A stretch of DNA of 64,000 nt from Shewanella eurypsychrophilus (GTDB lineage Bacteria > Pseudomonadota > Gammaproteobacteria > Enterobacterales > Shewanellaceae): positions 5,458,501 through 5,522,500 of the forward strand of contig NZ_CP045503.2 of NCBI RefSeq assembly GCF_007004545.3, read 5' to 3'. Position 1 is the stretch's first letter; each line of letters opens with the position of its first letter. Made by a program: the position numbers and the translations under genes. The notes under the pieces were generated by a model. It had not been told where the DNA came from and ran no database searches. It worked only from the letters and a program-made list of their open reading frames with translations. Positions 1 through 11,031 of this stretch are shown here, piece by piece.

Positions 1-2
1 TT

Positions 3-1124
3 TATACTGCAGCTATTGAGAAAGGTTATACCCTATCGACCTTAATCAATAACGCACCCATTAACAATGCCGACACCAGACAGGGTACTGCATGGCGCCC
101 TAAAAACTCACCAGATCGCTATACAGGGCCAACTCGATTACGTATGGGACTGGCACAATCTATTAACGTAATGTCAGTAAGAACAATGCGCTATACCGGT
201 CTAAATATGGCAATCGATACCTTAGTTAAGTTTGGTTTCGAACGCGATGATATTCCAAGAAATGAATCTATCGCTTTGGGCTCTAACTCAGTCACACCAT
301 TACAAGTCGTGACTGCATTTTCAACCTTTGCTAACGGCGGATACAAGGTAGAGCCTTACTTTGTCGAGAGAATTGAAGACTCATATGGCACTGTCATAGA
401 AACATCAAATCCAACGTTGGCTTGCACGCCGACTCTCCCGACTCCGACTGAAAAAAATGACGATCCTTTTGCCGCTATGGCGGAAGAGTTTAGACAAGCT
501 GAGCAGATCAGTGATGTGCCGGCTTGTGGAGGCCCCGAAGCCCGTTACGCCAAACAGGTAATCTCTGAACAAACCGCATTCTTAGTCACTGAAGCGCTAA
601 AGAGTGTTATTTGGGGAGGCGGTAACTGGAGTAAAGGTACTGGTTGGAATGGTACTGCTTGGCGCGCCGCCCGTGTAGTCAAACGCCGTGATATTGCAGG
701 TAAAACAGGTACGACAAATGAATCCCGTGATACTTGGTTCAGTGGTTTCAACCCTAAACTAGCCACCACAGTTTGGGTCGGATTTGATGACCATAGCAAA
801 GAATTAGGCAGAACGAGTTGGAATGCGAATGGTGCTAAAGATCAAATCTCAGCGGCAGAAGCAGGTGCTAAGACAGCAGGTCCTGGTTGGAACGAGTTTA
901 TGAAAAACGCTCTCGCTGGAACAGCTCAAATCCCTAGCACTCCTCCAGAAGGTATTGTTTCAGTAAGAATCGATCTGGCGACTGGAAAGTTAAGCCGTAA
1001 AACAGATTACACCAGTTCATTTGAGTATTTTGTCTCAGGCACTGAGCCTAAAGAGTTTGCCACAGAGGCGATAGAGTCCAACGATATATTCATCGATGAT
1101 TCTGCTGAAGAGCTATTTCAATAA
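3..1124 (+). CDS. mrcA: Penicillin-binding protein 1A, C-terminal part (5' end outside window)
   Basis: The reading frame is open from base 3, so the gene starts before the window; what remains is about 373 codons. It is the transpeptidase half of a class A penicillin-binding protein, a bifunctional inner-membrane enzyme that polymerises and cross-links peptidoglycan in the periplasm. Visible motifs are SIN (within AQSINVMSVR), corresponding to the SxN box, and KTGTT (in IAGKTGTTNESRD, near base 700), the conserved KTG box. The catalytic SxxK serine and the glycosyltransferase domain would lie upstream. An acidic C-terminal tail (ESNDIFIDDSAEE) ends the protein. A strong terminator follows. 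PBP1A fits better than PBP1B because of the length after KTG, but this rests on a partial sequence. Confidence 0.9.
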   Translation, partial: YTAAIEKGYTLSTLINNAPINNADTRQGTAWRPKNSPDRYTGPTRLRMGLAQSINVMSVRTMRYTGLNMAIDTLVKFGFERDDIPRNESIALGSNSVTPLQVVTAFSTFANGGYKVEPYFVERIEDSYGTVIETSNPTLACTPTLPTPTEKNDDPFAAMAEEFRQAEQISDVPACGGPEARYAKQVISEQTAFLVTEALKSVIWGGGNWSKGTGWNGTAWRAARVVKRRDIAGKTGTTNESRDTWFSGFNPKLATTVWVGFDDHSKELGRTSWNANGAKDQISAAEAGAKTAGPGWNEFMKNALAGTAQIPSTPPEGIVSVRIDLATGKLSRKTDYTSSFEYFVSGTEPKEFATEAIESNDIFIDDSAEELFQ

Positions 1125-1161
1125 CTCACATACGTCGTTTTTACAGCATATACGACTAAAT

Positions 1162-1201
1162 AAAAAAGGCCCTTAAGTGATTTACTTAAGGGCCTTTTTT
1201 T
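1162..1201. terminator. Bidirectional intrinsic terminator between mrcA and argH
   Basis: A near-perfect inverted repeat (AGGCCCTTAAGT / ACTTAAGGGCCT) with a short loop is flanked by an A-run on the left and a T-run on the right. It can therefore terminate both the rightward mrcA transcript and the leftward arg operon. Confidence 0.9.
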
Positions 1202-1280
1202 AATGTATAAATGTTTAAAATTAGTGACTTATTTTTGACATTACAAAAAAATATTTTCTAATCACTGTCTGTTTGAACAT

Positions 1281-2648
1281 TTATTGCGCTAGCTTACTCG
1301 CGAGTGCCGCACGAACCTGTATCAGTGAGGTACCACCTAATGCTTCCCGCTTGGCAAGACAAGACTCGATGGTCAAGCATGCATAAACATCATCAGTAAT
1401 GATTGCGGAGAAAGCTTGCAGCTCCTCTAACGCGAAATCTTCCAAAGGTTTCTTTTCAGCTAGCGCTTTAACGACCACTTCTCCCACAACATGGTGCGCC
1501 TCTCTAAATGGCATTCCTTTAGCCACTAAGTAGTCAGCCAGCTCGGTAGAATTAGCATAGCCTTGCTGCGCAGCCCTTAAGGTATTTTCACGATTAACTT
1601 TAAGACCACTAAGAACCAGCGCCGCCATCTCTAAGCAGATAGCCCAGCTATCCATGACGTCAAACAAGCCCTCTTTATCTTCCTGCATATCTTTGTTATA
1701 TGCCAGTGGTAGCGCCTTCATGGTGGTTAAAATGCCAATTAGGCTCCCGTATACTCGACCAGTCTTACCACGGATCAGCTCCAAAGCATCGGGGTTCTTC
1801 TTCTGAGGCATTAATGATGAGCCTGAGGTGACTTCATCATCGAGGTCAATAAAGCCAGCCTCGCCACTGTTAAAGAAAATAAGATCTTCCGCCATACGGC
1901 TTAAATGCATCATACTAATTGAGGCATCACTACAGATCTCAACAACGTGGTCTCTATCAGACACCGTATCTAGGCTATTCAGAGTCGGCGAAGAGAAACC
2001 TAATGACTCAGCTAATTTATACCGGTCCATCGGATAGGCTGTGCCAGCGAGTGCACCAGTGCCAAGTGGACATGTATCCGCACGTTTCAGAGCATCCTCT
2101 AAACGGCTAATATCACGTTCAAACATCTCTACGTAAGCCAAGCACCAGTGGCCAAAAGCAATAGGTTGAGCACGCTGTAAATGGGTATAACCAGGCATCA
2201 CGGCATCAAGCTCTCTTTCAGCCAATGCAAGCAGCGCTTTTTTCAAATTGTGTAGTAATACCAGCTGCTGCTGACCTTCTTTCTTGCACCAGAGTTTAAG
2301 ATCTGTGGCAACCTGATCGTTACGAGAGCGACCGGTATGTAATTTCTTACCCAGATCACCCACTTTTTCAATAAGAGACTGCTCAACAAAACTGTGAATA
2401 TCTTCAGCACCCGACGCCAGTATCAACTCAGGCTTATCTTCTACTTCACTTAGCAGCTCCTTTAAGGCTTGCTGCAGGTTATTGCACTCATCTTGAGTCA
2501 AGACACCGACCTGAGTAATCGCAGCAGCCCAGGCAATCGAACCCAGAATATCTTGCTCAATTAAGCGGTAATCGACGGGTAAAGAGTCATTAAATAATTT
2601 AAACAGTGCGCTGCTTTCTTGGCTAAATCTGCCACCCCATAATGCCAT
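1281..2648 (-). CDS. argH: Argininosuccinate lyase
   Basis: Splits argininosuccinate into arginine and fumarate, the last step of arginine synthesis, in the cytosol as a homotetramer. The 455-residue length is normal for the family. The fumarase/aspartase superfamily signature [12 protein letters not shown] lies at residues 276-287 and holds the catalytic serine loop; HTGRSRND is at 104-111 and the TH pair near 155-156. It is the last gene of the argCBFGH run. A T-tailed hairpin lies between it and argG (see separate entry), so its expression may be partly uncoupled. It is a stand-alone ArgH and not the ArgH-ArgA fusion found in some marine gammaproteobacteria, because the ORF stops directly after the lyase domain. 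Confidence 0.97.
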   Translation of the reverse strand: MALWGGRFSQESSALFKLFNDSLPVDYRLIEQDILGSIAWAAAITQVGVLTQDECNNLQQALKELLSEVEDKPELILASGAEDIHSFVEQSLIEKVGDLGKKLHTGRSRNDQVATDLKLWCKKEGQQQLVLLHNLKKALLALAERELDAVMPGYTHLQRAQPIAFGHWCLAYVEMFERDISRLEDALKRADTCPLGTGALAGTAYPMDRYKLAESLGFSSPTLNSLDTVSDRDHVVEICSDASISMMHLSRMAEDLIFFNSGEAGFIDLDDEVTSGSSLMPQKKNPDALELIRGKTGRVYGSLIGILTTMKALPLAYNKDMQEDKEGLFDVMDSWAICLEMAALVLSGLKVNRENTLRAAQQGYANSTELADYLVAKGMPFREAHHVVGEVVVKALAEKKPLEDFALEELQAFSAIITDDVYACLTIESCLAKREALGGTSLIQVRAALASKLAQ

Positions 2649-2670
2649 GCTGACTTCCTCTCTATTCTGT

Positions 2671-2694
2671 AAAAAAAGGGGCGCTTAGCGCCCC
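2671..2694 (-). terminator. Intrinsic terminator between argG and argH
   Basis: Read on the minus strand, GGGGCGC-TAA-GCGCCCC is followed directly by seven T residues. It lies in the 74-base argG-argH gap, inside what looks like one operon. It should reduce or regulate read-through into argH. Confidence 0.8.
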
Positions 2695-2722
2695 GTTTAA
2701 TTCTATAAGTTAAATGATTAGG

Positions 2723-3946
2723 CTATTTAGTGCTTAGCGCTCTAATACGACTAGAAAGTGAATAAAGACGGATAAAGCCCTCGGCATCTTTCTGGTTATA
2801 GACATCATCGTCACCAAATGTTGCAAACTCCTCAGAGTAGAGGCTATTAGGAGAGCGCTTCTTAACGGCTTGCGCTTGTCCCTTATAAAGTTTTATAACC
2901 ACTTCACCGTTGACTAATTTTGCGAGTGGCTCAGAGGCTGCAAGCAAGGACTCACATAGTGGTGTGAACCAACGGCCATCATAAACAAGATGAGCCATCT
3001 GAGCGCCAACTTGCTCACGCCATTCACGGCTGGTTTTATCAAGTACTAGCTCTTCGATTGCACGCAGTGCCGCAAACATCACTGTTCCACCCGGTGTCTC
3101 ATAACAACCACGAGACTTCATGCCGACCAGTCTGTTTTCTGTAATGTCGATTCTGCCAACGCCATGAGCACCAGCAATTTCATTGAGCACCATAAGCGCT
3201 GCATAAGGAGAGAGTGACTCGCCATTCACCTTAGTGATCTTGCCTTGCTCTAACTCTAGCGTTAGATATTCTGGTGCATCAGGCGCATCTTCAGGCGCCA
3301 CAGTCATAGTCCATACGCCTTTTGATGGCTCATTCCAAGGATCTTCTAACTCACCGCCTTCATGAGAGATATGCCATGCATTGGCATCTCGGCTGTAGAT
3401 TTTTGTCAATGAAGACGTGGTTTCGATATTACGCTCGGCCAAATAATCGAGCAGATCTTCACGACTGACCATTTCCCACTCACGCCATGGAGCAATCACT
3501 TTTAAATCTGGTGCTAACGCGGCAAAACATCCTTCGAAACGAACCTGATCATTACCTTTACCGGTACAACCATGACACACGGCATCGGCACCGACTTTAC
3601 GCGCGACTTCAATCTGAGCTTTAGCAATAATAGGTCTTGCCATCGAAGTACCGAGTAAATAAGTCCCTTCATAAATCGCACCGGTAGCAATAGTCGGATA
3701 GATATAATCGGCAACAAGCTCTTCTTTAAGATCGACGATATAACACTCAGAGGCACCTGATGCGATCGCCTTATCGTGAAGACCTTCGAGCTCAGCATCG
3801 CCTTGGCCTACGTCCGCACAAAAAGCAATAATCTCACAATTATCATAGGTCTCTTTTAACCAAGGAATAATTGCTGAGGTATCCAGCCCGCCTGAATAAG
3901 CGAGAACCACTTTTTTTATATCTGTTTTTTTTGCTGTAATTGACAT
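2723..3946 (-). CDS. argG: Argininosuccinate synthase
   Basis: Joins citrulline and aspartate using ATP to form argininosuccinate in the cytosol. The 407-residue protein has the N-terminal ATP-pyrophosphatase P-loop AYSGGLDTS at residues 16-24, the ATP-binding motif expected of the family. [13 protein letters not shown] (about residues 125-137) is the conserved segment that binds citrulline and ATP. It belongs to the short (about 400-residue) ArgG type. It sits between argF (82-base gap) and argH (74-base gap). A start at 3946 is supported by the AGGAAGTTAAG purine stretch just upstream on the minus strand. Confidence 0.97.
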   Translation of the reverse strand: MSITAKKTDIKKVVLAYSGGLDTSAIIPWLKETYDNCEIIAFCADVGQGDAELEGLHDKAIASGASECYIVDLKEELVADYIYPTIATGAIYEGTYLLGTSMARPIIAKAQIEVARKVGADAVCHGCTGKGNDQVRFEGCFAALAPDLKVIAPWREWEMVSREDLLDYLAERNIETTSSLTKIYSRDANAWHISHEGGELEDPWNEPSKGVWTMTVAPEDAPDAPEYLTLELEQGKITKVNGESLSPYAALMVLNEIAGAHGVGRIDITENRLVGMKSRGCYETPGGTVMFAALRAIEELVLDKTSREWREQVGAQMAHLVYDGRWFTPLCESLLAASEPLAKLVNGEVVIKLYKGQAQAVKKRSPNSLYSEEFATFGDDDVYNQKDAEGFIRLYSLSSRIRALSTK

Positions 3947-4028
3947 CTTAACTTCCTAATTCTGGATATTGTTTCGTCGACACATCAACGAAATAAAAAT
4001 TTTGGGCTGACTTTTATACCGTTTGGTA

Positions 4029-4937
4029 TTACTGGCCTAGCAAGGTTACTAGCACTGCATTTTGTGCGTGCATACGGTTTTCTGCTTGCTGTAAAATTAG
4101 CGAGCCTTCGCCATCAACGACTTCAGCTGTGGCTTCCACTTCACGATATGCCGGTAAACAGTGCATAAAGTAATTAGCTCCTGCTTTCTCCATAAGAGCT
4201 GTATTGATCTGATATGGAGCGAATTTAGCTTTGATATCCACCATATCGGTACCGTCACCCATAGAGATCCAAGTATCGGTATAAATGGCATCTTGCTCAC
4301 CGATAGCATTGATATCTGAAGTTAAAATCAGTTCACCACCATGTTTTGCAGCGATCTCTTGTGCCTCAACAACAACCTGACCATCAGGGAAGTGTCCTTG
4401 AGGACACACTACCGTCATCTTAGCGCCAAGTAATGCGGCACCGTACATCAAAGAGTGTGTCACATTGTTGCCGTCGCCGATGTAGGCCAACTTGACCTTG
4501 CTGACATCATCAAACTTTTCCGACAGAGTCAGAAAATCTGCTAATCCCTGACATGGGTGATAAAGATCTGACAGTGCATTAATGACAGGAACAGAGCCAT
4601 GCTCGGCAAGACCTTCAATGGTTGAATGCAAAAATGTTCTGGCAACGATCGCATCGGCCCAACATGAAATGTTAGCAGCAAAGTCAGAAACTGGCTCACG
4701 TTTGCCTAGGGCACCGTTTTGCTGATCGAGATAAAGACAATGTCCACCTAGCTTGTTAATGCCGATATCGAAACTGACTCGAGTTCTCAAAGATGGCTTT
4801 TCAAACAGCATAACGACACTTTTACCATCTAGCGCATGGCGGTACTCTGCTGGATTAGCTTTAATTTTCTTCGCAAGAGACAGTAGCTCTTTGAGTTGCT
4901 CTTGAGTCAGGTCTTTAATTGATAACAAGTGGTCCAT
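4029..4937 (-). CDS. argF: Ornithine carbamoyltransferase
   Basis: Transfers the carbamoyl group from carbamoyl phosphate to ornithine, making citrulline. The 302-residue length is typical of the anabolic enzyme. The carbamoyl-phosphate loop reads KPSLRTR at residues 47-53, where most homologues have K-x-STRTR; serine, arginine and threonine are kept with leucine at the variable place. HPCQ is at 127-130 and the HCLPAYR ornithine-binding motif is near the C-terminus. The gene is preceded by a GGAGATAAAA ribosome-binding region. It is placed between argB and argG, the order usual for Shewanella and Vibrio; in E. coli argF/argI is unlinked. Confidence 0.97.
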   Translation of the reverse strand: MDHLLSIKDLTQEQLKELLSLAKKIKANPAEYRHALDGKSVVMLFEKPSLRTRVSFDIGINKLGGHCLYLDQQNGALGKREPVSDFAANISCWADAIVARTFLHSTIEGLAEHGSVPVINALSDLYHPCQGLADFLTLSEKFDDVSKVKLAYIGDGNNVTHSLMYGAALLGAKMTVVCPQGHFPDGQVVVEAQEIAAKHGGELILTSDINAIGEQDAIYTDTWISMGDGTDMVDIKAKFAPYQINTALMEKAGANYFMHCLPAYREVEATAEVVDGEGSLILQQAENRMHAQNAVLVTLLGQ

Positions 4938-5038
4938 TTTTATCTCCTCTGGCCAACGTCGAACTCCGGCCTTTCAATGCTATTTAACAGCCGTTATGCT
5001 GCCTTCTCAAATCTGATTGTGACTATTTATATTTGAAA

Positions 5039-5824
5039 CTAGTTCGGCTTTATCTGGGTACCGATAGCTTCCCCATTGGACAAGGCAATTAACTGCTCAG
5101 CACTTCTCCATGAAGCTACTTGTACCGGTTGACCCATCAGCTCAGCCACTTCTAATGCCGCTTCAACTTTTACTTTCATGCCTTTCTCAATAACACCGAT
5201 ATGAGTCAACTCTTCTATCTGTGCTCTATTGAGGCTTTTAATTAACTGACCTTTGCCATCGAGTACCCCGGAAACATCCGATAACAGTACCAGTTGACCA
5301 TCGACCAACTTCGCCAAAACAGTCGCCGCTTGATCCGCATTAACATTGAGCTGTTGACCACACTCATCAATAGCAATCGAGCTAACGATAGGTAACCAAC
5401 CTTGAGATAAAATAAACTCAAGATAACTTGGATTTTTAGGCATCACCTCACCAACAAAGCCTAAGCGGTGATCCTTTATTTTTGCTGTGATGATATCCCC
5501 ATCAGCTAAACTCATACCGATAGCGGTGACACCAGATTTTATCGCTGCGGCTTGTAGCAGCTTATTTGAAGTCCCCGCCAAGGCACCAACAATCACAGGA
5601 ACCTGTTCAGCGGGTGTCACCCTTAATCCGTCTAATTTTTCGGTTTTCATGCCATTGGCAGTAAGCTGCTCATCGACTAAACAACCACCGCCATGAACGA
5701 GTATCAATTTTTGTCCTTTGGCAATCATCTTTGCGGCAGTATCCATCAATCTTGCCATGCCCATTTCACACTGAAGCAGAGCGCCGCCAACTTTTATCAC
5801 TAAGGTTTTATTACTGTTTGTCAT
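5039..5824 (-). CDS. argB: Acetylglutamate kinase
   Basis: Phosphorylates N-acetylglutamate, the second step of the acetylated ornithine pathway. This is an amino-acid kinase fold protein of 261 residues, close to the 258 of E. coli ArgB, and lacks the N-terminal helix of hexameric arginine-inhibited forms. KVGGALL at residues 11-17 and VHGGG at 43-47 are the glycine-rich phosphate-binding loops. NVNADQAA near residue 160 is the conserved substrate and nucleotide segment. It starts 22 bases after argC ends, so co-transcription with argC is very likely. Confidence 0.96.
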   Translation of the reverse strand: MTNSNKTLVIKVGGALLQCEMGMARLMDTAAKMIAKGQKLILVHGGGCLVDEQLTANGMKTEKLDGLRVTPAEQVPVIVGALAGTSNKLLQAAAIKSGVTAIGMSLADGDIITAKIKDHRLGFVGEVMPKNPSYLEFILSQGWLPIVSSIAIDECGQQLNVNADQAATVLAKLVDGQLVLLSDVSGVLDGKGQLIKSLNRAQIEELTHIGVIEKGMKVKVEAALEVAELMGQPVQVASWRSAEQLIALSNGEAIGTQIKPN

Positions 5825-5846
5825 TGTTATCTACTCATCTATCAAT

Positions 5847-6827
5847 TTAGTATTTAAAATGAATCTTTATGCACTGATGAGCTTGACTGGCTGCACCCTT
5901 CATCAAGTTATCAATGGCACTCGCTACCACCAAGTAACCTGTCTTAGGATCAAACTTCCATCCAAGGTGGCAGTTGGGGGTATTGACGACGTCGTCAACT
6001 TTAGGGAATTGGTTATGTTTAACCGTGATTAGCGGGGCGTCATCATAAAATGAATAGGCCTGTTTAATATCTTCTTCTGTCGTTCCCGCAGTAAGTTGCA
6101 CCGTAATCGTCGCTAGAATGCCACGTTTGAAATTACCTAGATGTGGGGTGAATATCACCTCTTGCCCTAATTGAGTCGCTATCTCAGGTTGATGCCTATG
6201 ACCTAAGACGCCATAGGGCGTTAAACTGACTTCACAGAAGCTAGTATGGAGGTGAGCTTTCCTACCAGCGCCAGTCACACCACTCACAGCGTTAATCACA
6301 GGAAGTGTACTGGTTAACATAGGGCTTAGGGGTTTGAGCGCAGTCAGAGATGCTGTTGGATAACAACCAGGGACGGCAATCATTTTACTATCTGCAATTT
6401 CAGCACTATTCCACTCGGCTAAACCATAAACAGCTTTCGATAATACTTCAGGATAATCATGTTCAAAACCATACCATTGCGGGTATTGTGCTTTGTCTGT
6501 GAACCTATAAGCACCACTGAGATCAAACACTGCTAGCCCTTGTTGATAAAACCAGGCAGCCAGATGCAAGCTCACTGCATGGTCAGTTGCTAGCACAACG
6601 GCATCGGCTTCGTCGACAATCAACTCCTTCGCCTCTTGAGATAATGGCGATAGAGATAACGAGATATGGCTGTATATAGGATAAAGCGAAGATAACGCCT
6701 TACCTTTATCTAAACTATTTTCTGACACATACAAACCTTGAATATTCAGGTTTACATCTGCATCGATGAGAGAGGTGATCTGTGCGCCTGTGTATCCACT
6801 TGCGCCAATAATAGCAATGCTTTTCAT
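5847..6827 (-). CDS. argC: N-acetyl-gamma-glutamyl-phosphate reductase
   Basis: NADPH-dependent reduction of N-acetylglutamyl phosphate to the semialdehyde. GASGYTG at residues 8-14 is the NADP-binding loop and VPGCYPTA holds the catalytic cysteine at residue 155; HRHQPE is a conserved substrate-side motif. The length of 326 residues is normal. It is the first gene of the leftward argCBFGH operon and is divergent from argE across a 261-base gap that carries a candidate ArgR site. Confidence 0.97.
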   Translation of the reverse strand: MKSIAIIGASGYTGAQITSLIDADVNLNIQGLYVSENSLDKGKALSSLYPIYSHISLSLSPLSQEAKELIVDEADAVVLATDHAVSLHLAAWFYQQGLAVFDLSGAYRFTDKAQYPQWYGFEHDYPEVLSKAVYGLAEWNSAEIADSKMIAVPGCYPTASLTALKPLSPMLTSTLPVINAVSGVTGAGRKAHLHTSFCEVSLTPYGVLGHRHQPEIATQLGQEVIFTPHLGNFKRGILATITVQLTAGTTEEDIKQAYSFYDDAPLITVKHNQFPKVDDVVNTPNCHLGWKFDPKTGYLVVASAIDNLMKGAASQAHQCIKIHFKY

Positions 6828-7057
6828 AATCTAAGACTTCTTAATGTTTGAACGATATAAATAAAAAGAGGGGGCACAACTTAAGCCCTGGCAGAAACAC
6901 CAATGTTGACAAGTTTATCGTCGCAGGAAGTCTTTTAATGTGATTGTTTTGTTAATTTTAGCGTCTGAAATAATCATTTTCACTCTCAATAAATGCGCTG
7001 TATTCTGGTACTCGTTCTAGCTGTTTGCTAGACTATCACAACAAACTATTTATGCAA

Positions 7058-7079
7058 TATATTTGAATATATATTTTAC
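7058..7079. promoter_or_regulatory. Candidate ARG box in the argC-argE divergent control region
   Basis: The stretch TTTGAATATATATTTTACA resembles the ArgR operator consensus (TGAAT, A/T-rich centre, ATTCA-like second half); the second half is imperfect. It overlaps the region just upstream of the argE ribosome-binding site. A weaker A/T-rich half-match lies immediately to its left (ATGCAATATAT), consistent with the usual pair of adjacent boxes. The rest of 6828-7088 holds no gene. Confidence 0.45.
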
Positions 7080-7088
7080 AGGTGAGAT

Positions 7089-8240
7089 ATGAACTCAGTT
7101 CCGGATCTAAAAACAACTTTTAGTCAGCTCATTGCTACGCCCTCAATCAGCGCTCTGGAAGTTGAGCAAGACATGAGTAACCAAGGTGTCATCGACCTAC
7201 TGCATACTTGGTTCGGTGATTTAGGCTTTCAGTGTAAGGTTCAACCTGTTGCGAATTCTCGTGCTAAGCACAACTTAATCGCGTCATTTGGTGCTGGCAG
7301 CGGTGGGCTCTTACTCGCTGGCCACACAGACACAGTGCCATTCGATGAAGGGCGCTGGAGCCAAGATCCATTCACCCTAACGGAGAAAGATAACCGCTGG
7401 TATGGTTTAGGCACATGCGATATGAAGGGATTTTTTGCGCTCATATTAGAGGCCTTAAAAGATATGCCACTGCAGAATTTTAAGCGTCCTCTACACATAT
7501 TAGCTAGCGCCGATGAAGAAACGACAATGAATGGCGCTAAGGCATTTGCCGAAGCAAAATCTATCTCTCCCGATTACGCTATCATCGGCGAGCCGACGAG
7601 TTTAAAACCCGTTTATATGCATAAAGGCCACCTGACTCAAGGAATAAGAGTGACAGGACGTAGTGGCCACTCTTCAGATCCAGCGAAAGGGTTAAATGCG
7701 ATAGAGATAATGCATCAAGTGATGGGGCAGCTTCTTAAGCTTAAACAGCATTTAGCTGATAATTACCGCGAAGAGGCTTTTAGTGTGCCTTACCCGACCA
7801 TGAATTTCGGCCATGTGCATGGTGGCGATGCCGCCAATCGCATCTGTGGATGTTGCGATCTGCATATCGATATCCGCCCTTTACCTGGCTTGGCACTAGA
7901 GGAGCTCGAGCAGTTAGTACTTAATTACCTTGAGCCGATTAGCAGTCAGCATCCAGGCAGTATACAAGTTGCACCGCTTTATCCAGGAGCGGAACCTTTC
8001 GCAGGCAAAGCAGAGAGTAGTTGGAGCCAATTAGTTGCTGAGTTATCAGCGAGTGCTCCCGAAGTTGTTAACTACGCAACTGAGGCACCTTATATCTCAA
8101 AGCTCGGTTGCCAGACCTTGGTCTTAGGCCCGGGAAGCATAGAACAAGCGCACCAACCTGATGAGTTTCTCGACACTGCTTACTTAAAGCAAACGGTCGA
8201 GCTATTGAAAAAATTGATCTATCACGCGTGTATAAAGTAG
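7089..8240 (+). CDS. argE: Acetylornithine deacetylase
   Basis: Hydrolyses N-acetylornithine to ornithine and acetate, completing the linear ornithine pathway. It is an M20-family metallohydrolase of 383 residues, the same length as E. coli ArgE. LAGHTDTVP gives metal ligand H79 and D81; the bridging aspartate is D111 (GTCDMKG) and the general base and ligand glutamates are in ADEETT (residues 141-146). AGGTGA five bases before the ATG is a good ribosome-binding site. It is divergent from argC and shares its control region. Confidence 0.96.
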   Translation: MNSVPDLKTTFSQLIATPSISALEVEQDMSNQGVIDLLHTWFGDLGFQCKVQPVANSRAKHNLIASFGAGSGGLLLAGHTDTVPFDEGRWSQDPFTLTEKDNRWYGLGTCDMKGFFALILEALKDMPLQNFKRPLHILASADEETTMNGAKAFAEAKSISPDYAIIGEPTSLKPVYMHKGHLTQGIRVTGRSGHSSDPAKGLNAIEIMHQVMGQLLKLKQHLADNYREEAFSVPYPTMNFGHVHGGDAANRICGCCDLHIDIRPLPGLALEELEQLVLNYLEPISSQHPGSIQVAPLYPGAEPFAGKAESSWSQLVAELSASAPEVVNYATEAPYISKLGCQTLVLGPGSIEQAHQPDEFLDTAYLKQTVELLKKLIYHACIK

Positions 8241-8397
8241 CACTCTAGTTATCTAAAAATCATTTATGGCTGTTTCACTACATGCCCAGAGTGATTTGGC
8301 ACACATAAGCTCACAATATCTCAGTCTTCTATGTTGACCTTAACCCAGAAGGCTAGGTATTGTGGCTGATTAGCGTAAATTTTGGTATGGAGTAAGT

Positions 8398-11031
8398 ATG
8401 GCTGATATGTATGCGTCTTTAAGGTCCAACGTTGGTACTTTAGGGCAGATTTTAGGTGAAACGATACGCACCAATTTAGATGATGCCTTTCTTGAAAAGA
8501 TTGAGCAGATCCGTCATTTAGCAAAGAGTTCTCGCCAAGGGGATGAAGCCGCGCGCGAAGAGATGCTTAAACTACTCACAGCCCTTCCTGACAATGAGCT
8601 TGTTCCTTTTGCCAAAGCATTTAACCAATTTTTGAATTTAGCGAATATCGCCGAGCAGTTTCATACCATTAGTCGCAACTGTGACGAGCTTGTCTGTGTG
8701 CCCGATCCGGTCGAACAACTGCTAGGTAAAATATTAAGCAGCAGTATCGATCAAGAGAAGATGCTCGAATGCTTACAGGAACTCGATATCGATCTGGTAT
8801 TAACCGCTCACCCAACTGAAATATCCAGACGTACACTGATCCAAAAATACTCTTCAGTGATCGACAGCCTTGCCGCTTTAGAAAACCCACAATTATCAGC
8901 ACGAGAACAGAAACAGCATCATCTGGGGCTAAGACAGCTCATCGCACAGATCTGGCACACCAATGAGATCCGCAACGAACGTCCAACCCCTGTCGATGAA
9001 GCTAGGTGGGGCTTAAGCACAATCGAAGTCTCTCTCTGGCAAGCCATTCCTGACTTTTTACGTCAGCTCAATGAGCAAGTTGAAGAGCGTACAGGCAAAC
9101 AACTGCCAACGGATATTGCGCCAGTTCGTTTCTCTAGTTGGATGGGGGGCGATCGTGACGGCAATCCTTTTGTCACCGCACAAGTGACTCAAGAAGTGCT
9201 CGACAGAAATCGCCACACTGCGGCTCGCCTCTATTTAAAAGATGTCGTGTTACTCGTCAATGAACTGTCTGTCGAAGAAGCCAATGATGAGTTGTTAGCA
9301 CTGACTAACAATAGTCACGAACCTTATAGAGATGTATTAAGAGAGATAAGACAAAAACTCAGAAACACAATCGACTACCTCAATGAACGTTTAGAAGGTC
9401 ATAATCCAGAAATCGATCGCAGCTTGATCATTTGGCACGAAAGCGATCTGAAAGAACCTCTGATGATGCTTTACAAGAGTCTATCTGATTCTGGTATGAG
9501 CTTGATCGCTAATGGGCTATTACTCGATATGCTCCGTCGTATAGCCTGTTTCGGCATTCATATGCTCAGGTTAGACATCAGACAAGATGCCGAACGCCAC
9601 AGTGATGTCATTGCAGAGCTTACTCGCTACTTAGGCATGGGTGATTTTAATCACTGGGATGAAAATGAGAAACAAGCCTTCTTACTACGTGAGCTCACCA
9701 GTAAGCGCCCGCTAATTCCAACCAATTGGCAGCCTAGCGCAGATGTCGCCGAAGTCGTGAGCACCTGTCGACTCGTGGCAACACAGCCTGCACAAGCTCT
9801 AGGTTCATATGTTATCTCTATGGCCAGTAAGCCATCTGATGTATTAACTGTTTTACTACTGCTAAAAGAAACTGGTTGTCCGCACCCTATGCGTGTGGTG
9901 CCATTGTTTGAAACCTTAGACGATCTGAATAATGCCTCTAGCTGTATGACGGCGCTATTCGCCATCGATTGGTATCGTGGATACACCAAAGGTCATCAAG
10001 AAGTGATGATTGGCTATTCAGATTCGGCAAAAGATGCTGGCGTCATGGCGGCTGCCTGGGCTCAATACCATGCACAAGAACAACTCGTTGCGATCAGTAA
10101 ACAAGCCGATATAAAACTGACTTTATTCCATGGCCGTGGCGGTACAATAGGCCGTGGAGGCGGACCTGCTCACCAAGCAATCTTATCTCAACCTCCAGGT
10201 TCGGTAGATGGACGCATTCGTGTCACAGAACAAGGTGAGATGATCCGCTTTAAGTTTGGTTTACCTAAACTTGCCGTACAAAGCTTAGCCCTGTATACCT
10301 CAGCAGTCATGGAAGCGACCTTGCTTCCACCGCCAGAGCCAAAGCCTGAATGGCGTGAGTGCATGCAGAAACTCGCTGAAGAATCAGTACAAGCTTATCG
10401 CTCGATCGTTAGAGAAGAGCCTGACTTTGTCGCATATTTCCGCGCAGCGACTCCCGAAGTTGAACTAGGGAAGTTGCCATTAGGTAGTCGTCCGGCAAAG
10501 CGCAGAGTCGATGGGGGTATTGAATCATTACGTGCCATTCCTTGGATCTTTGCCTGGTCTCAAAATCGTCTTATGCTCCCCGCTTGGTTAGGGGCTGGAG
10601 AGGCACTTCAAGCAGCCTGTGACAGAGGTGAAATGTCCTTACTTCAAGAGATGGAGCAAGAGTGGCCTTTCTTTAAAACACGTATTTCTATGCTAGAGAT
10701 GGTTTACGCTAAAGCCGAGCCTAATCTAGCCAAATACTACGAAACCTGCTTAGTGCCAGAAAACCTACATCACTTAGGTCACACATTACGTGAGCGTCTA
10801 GCCACAGGTGTCAACGCGGTCTTAGCCCTCACTCAATCTGAGGCACTAATGGCCCACACGCCTTGGAATCGGGAATCGGTAACCCTACGCAACCCCTACA
10901 TTGATCCGCTAAACTTTCTGCAAGCTGAGCTTTTAGCCCGTACCCGAAAAGAAGATGCTTCAACGAATGTCGAGCTCGCATTAATGCTTACCATTGCAGG
11001 TGTCGCAGCAGGCATGAGGAACACTGGTTGA
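8398..11031 (+). CDS. ppc: Phosphoenolpyruvate carboxylase
   Basis: Carboxylates phosphoenolpyruvate with bicarbonate to oxaloacetate, the main anaplerotic entry to the citric-acid cycle. The 877 residues match the bacterial enzyme. Catalytic motif VLTAHPTE has histidine 138, the same number as in E. coli; [10 protein letters not shown] and the glycine-rich [14 protein letters not shown] loop are present, and the C-terminus ends in RNTG, the conserved tail that caps the active site. GGAG precedes the ATG by eight bases. The 157-base gap from argE shows no terminator. The stop overlaps the TTG start of the next gene. Confidence 0.98.
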   Translation: MADMYASLRSNVGTLGQILGETIRTNLDDAFLEKIEQIRHLAKSSRQGDEAAREEMLKLLTALPDNELVPFAKAFNQFLNLANIAEQFHTISRNCDELVCVPDPVEQLLGKILSSSIDQEKMLECLQELDIDLVLTAHPTEISRRTLIQKYSSVIDSLAALENPQLSAREQKQHHLGLRQLIAQIWHTNEIRNERPTPVDEARWGLSTIEVSLWQAIPDFLRQLNEQVEERTGKQLPTDIAPVRFSSWMGGDRDGNPFVTAQVTQEVLDRNRHTAARLYLKDVVLLVNELSVEEANDELLALTNNSHEPYRDVLREIRQKLRNTIDYLNERLEGHNPEIDRSLIIWHESDLKEPLMMLYKSLSDSGMSLIANGLLLDMLRRIACFGIHMLRLDIRQDAERHSDVIAELTRYLGMGDFNHWDENEKQAFLLRELTSKRPLIPTNWQPSADVAEVVSTCRLVATQPAQALGSYVISMASKPSDVLTVLLLLKETGCPHPMRVVPLFETLDDLNNASSCMTALFAIDWYRGYTKGHQEVMIGYSDSAKDAGVMAAAWAQYHAQEQLVAISKQADIKLTLFHGRGGTIGRGGGPAHQAILSQPPGSVDGRIRVTEQGEMIRFKFGLPKLAVQSLALYTSAVMEATLLPPPEPKPEWRECMQKLAEESVQAYRSIVREEPDFVAYFRAATPEVELGKLPLGSRPAKRRVDGGIESLRAIPWIFAWSQNRLMLPAWLGAGEALQAACDRGEMSLLQEMEQEWPFFKTRISMLEMVYAKAEPNLAKYYETCLVPENLHHLGHTLRERLATGVNAVLALTQSEALMAHTPWNRESVTLRNPYIDPLNFLQAELLARTRKEDASTNVELALMLTIAGVAAGMRNTG

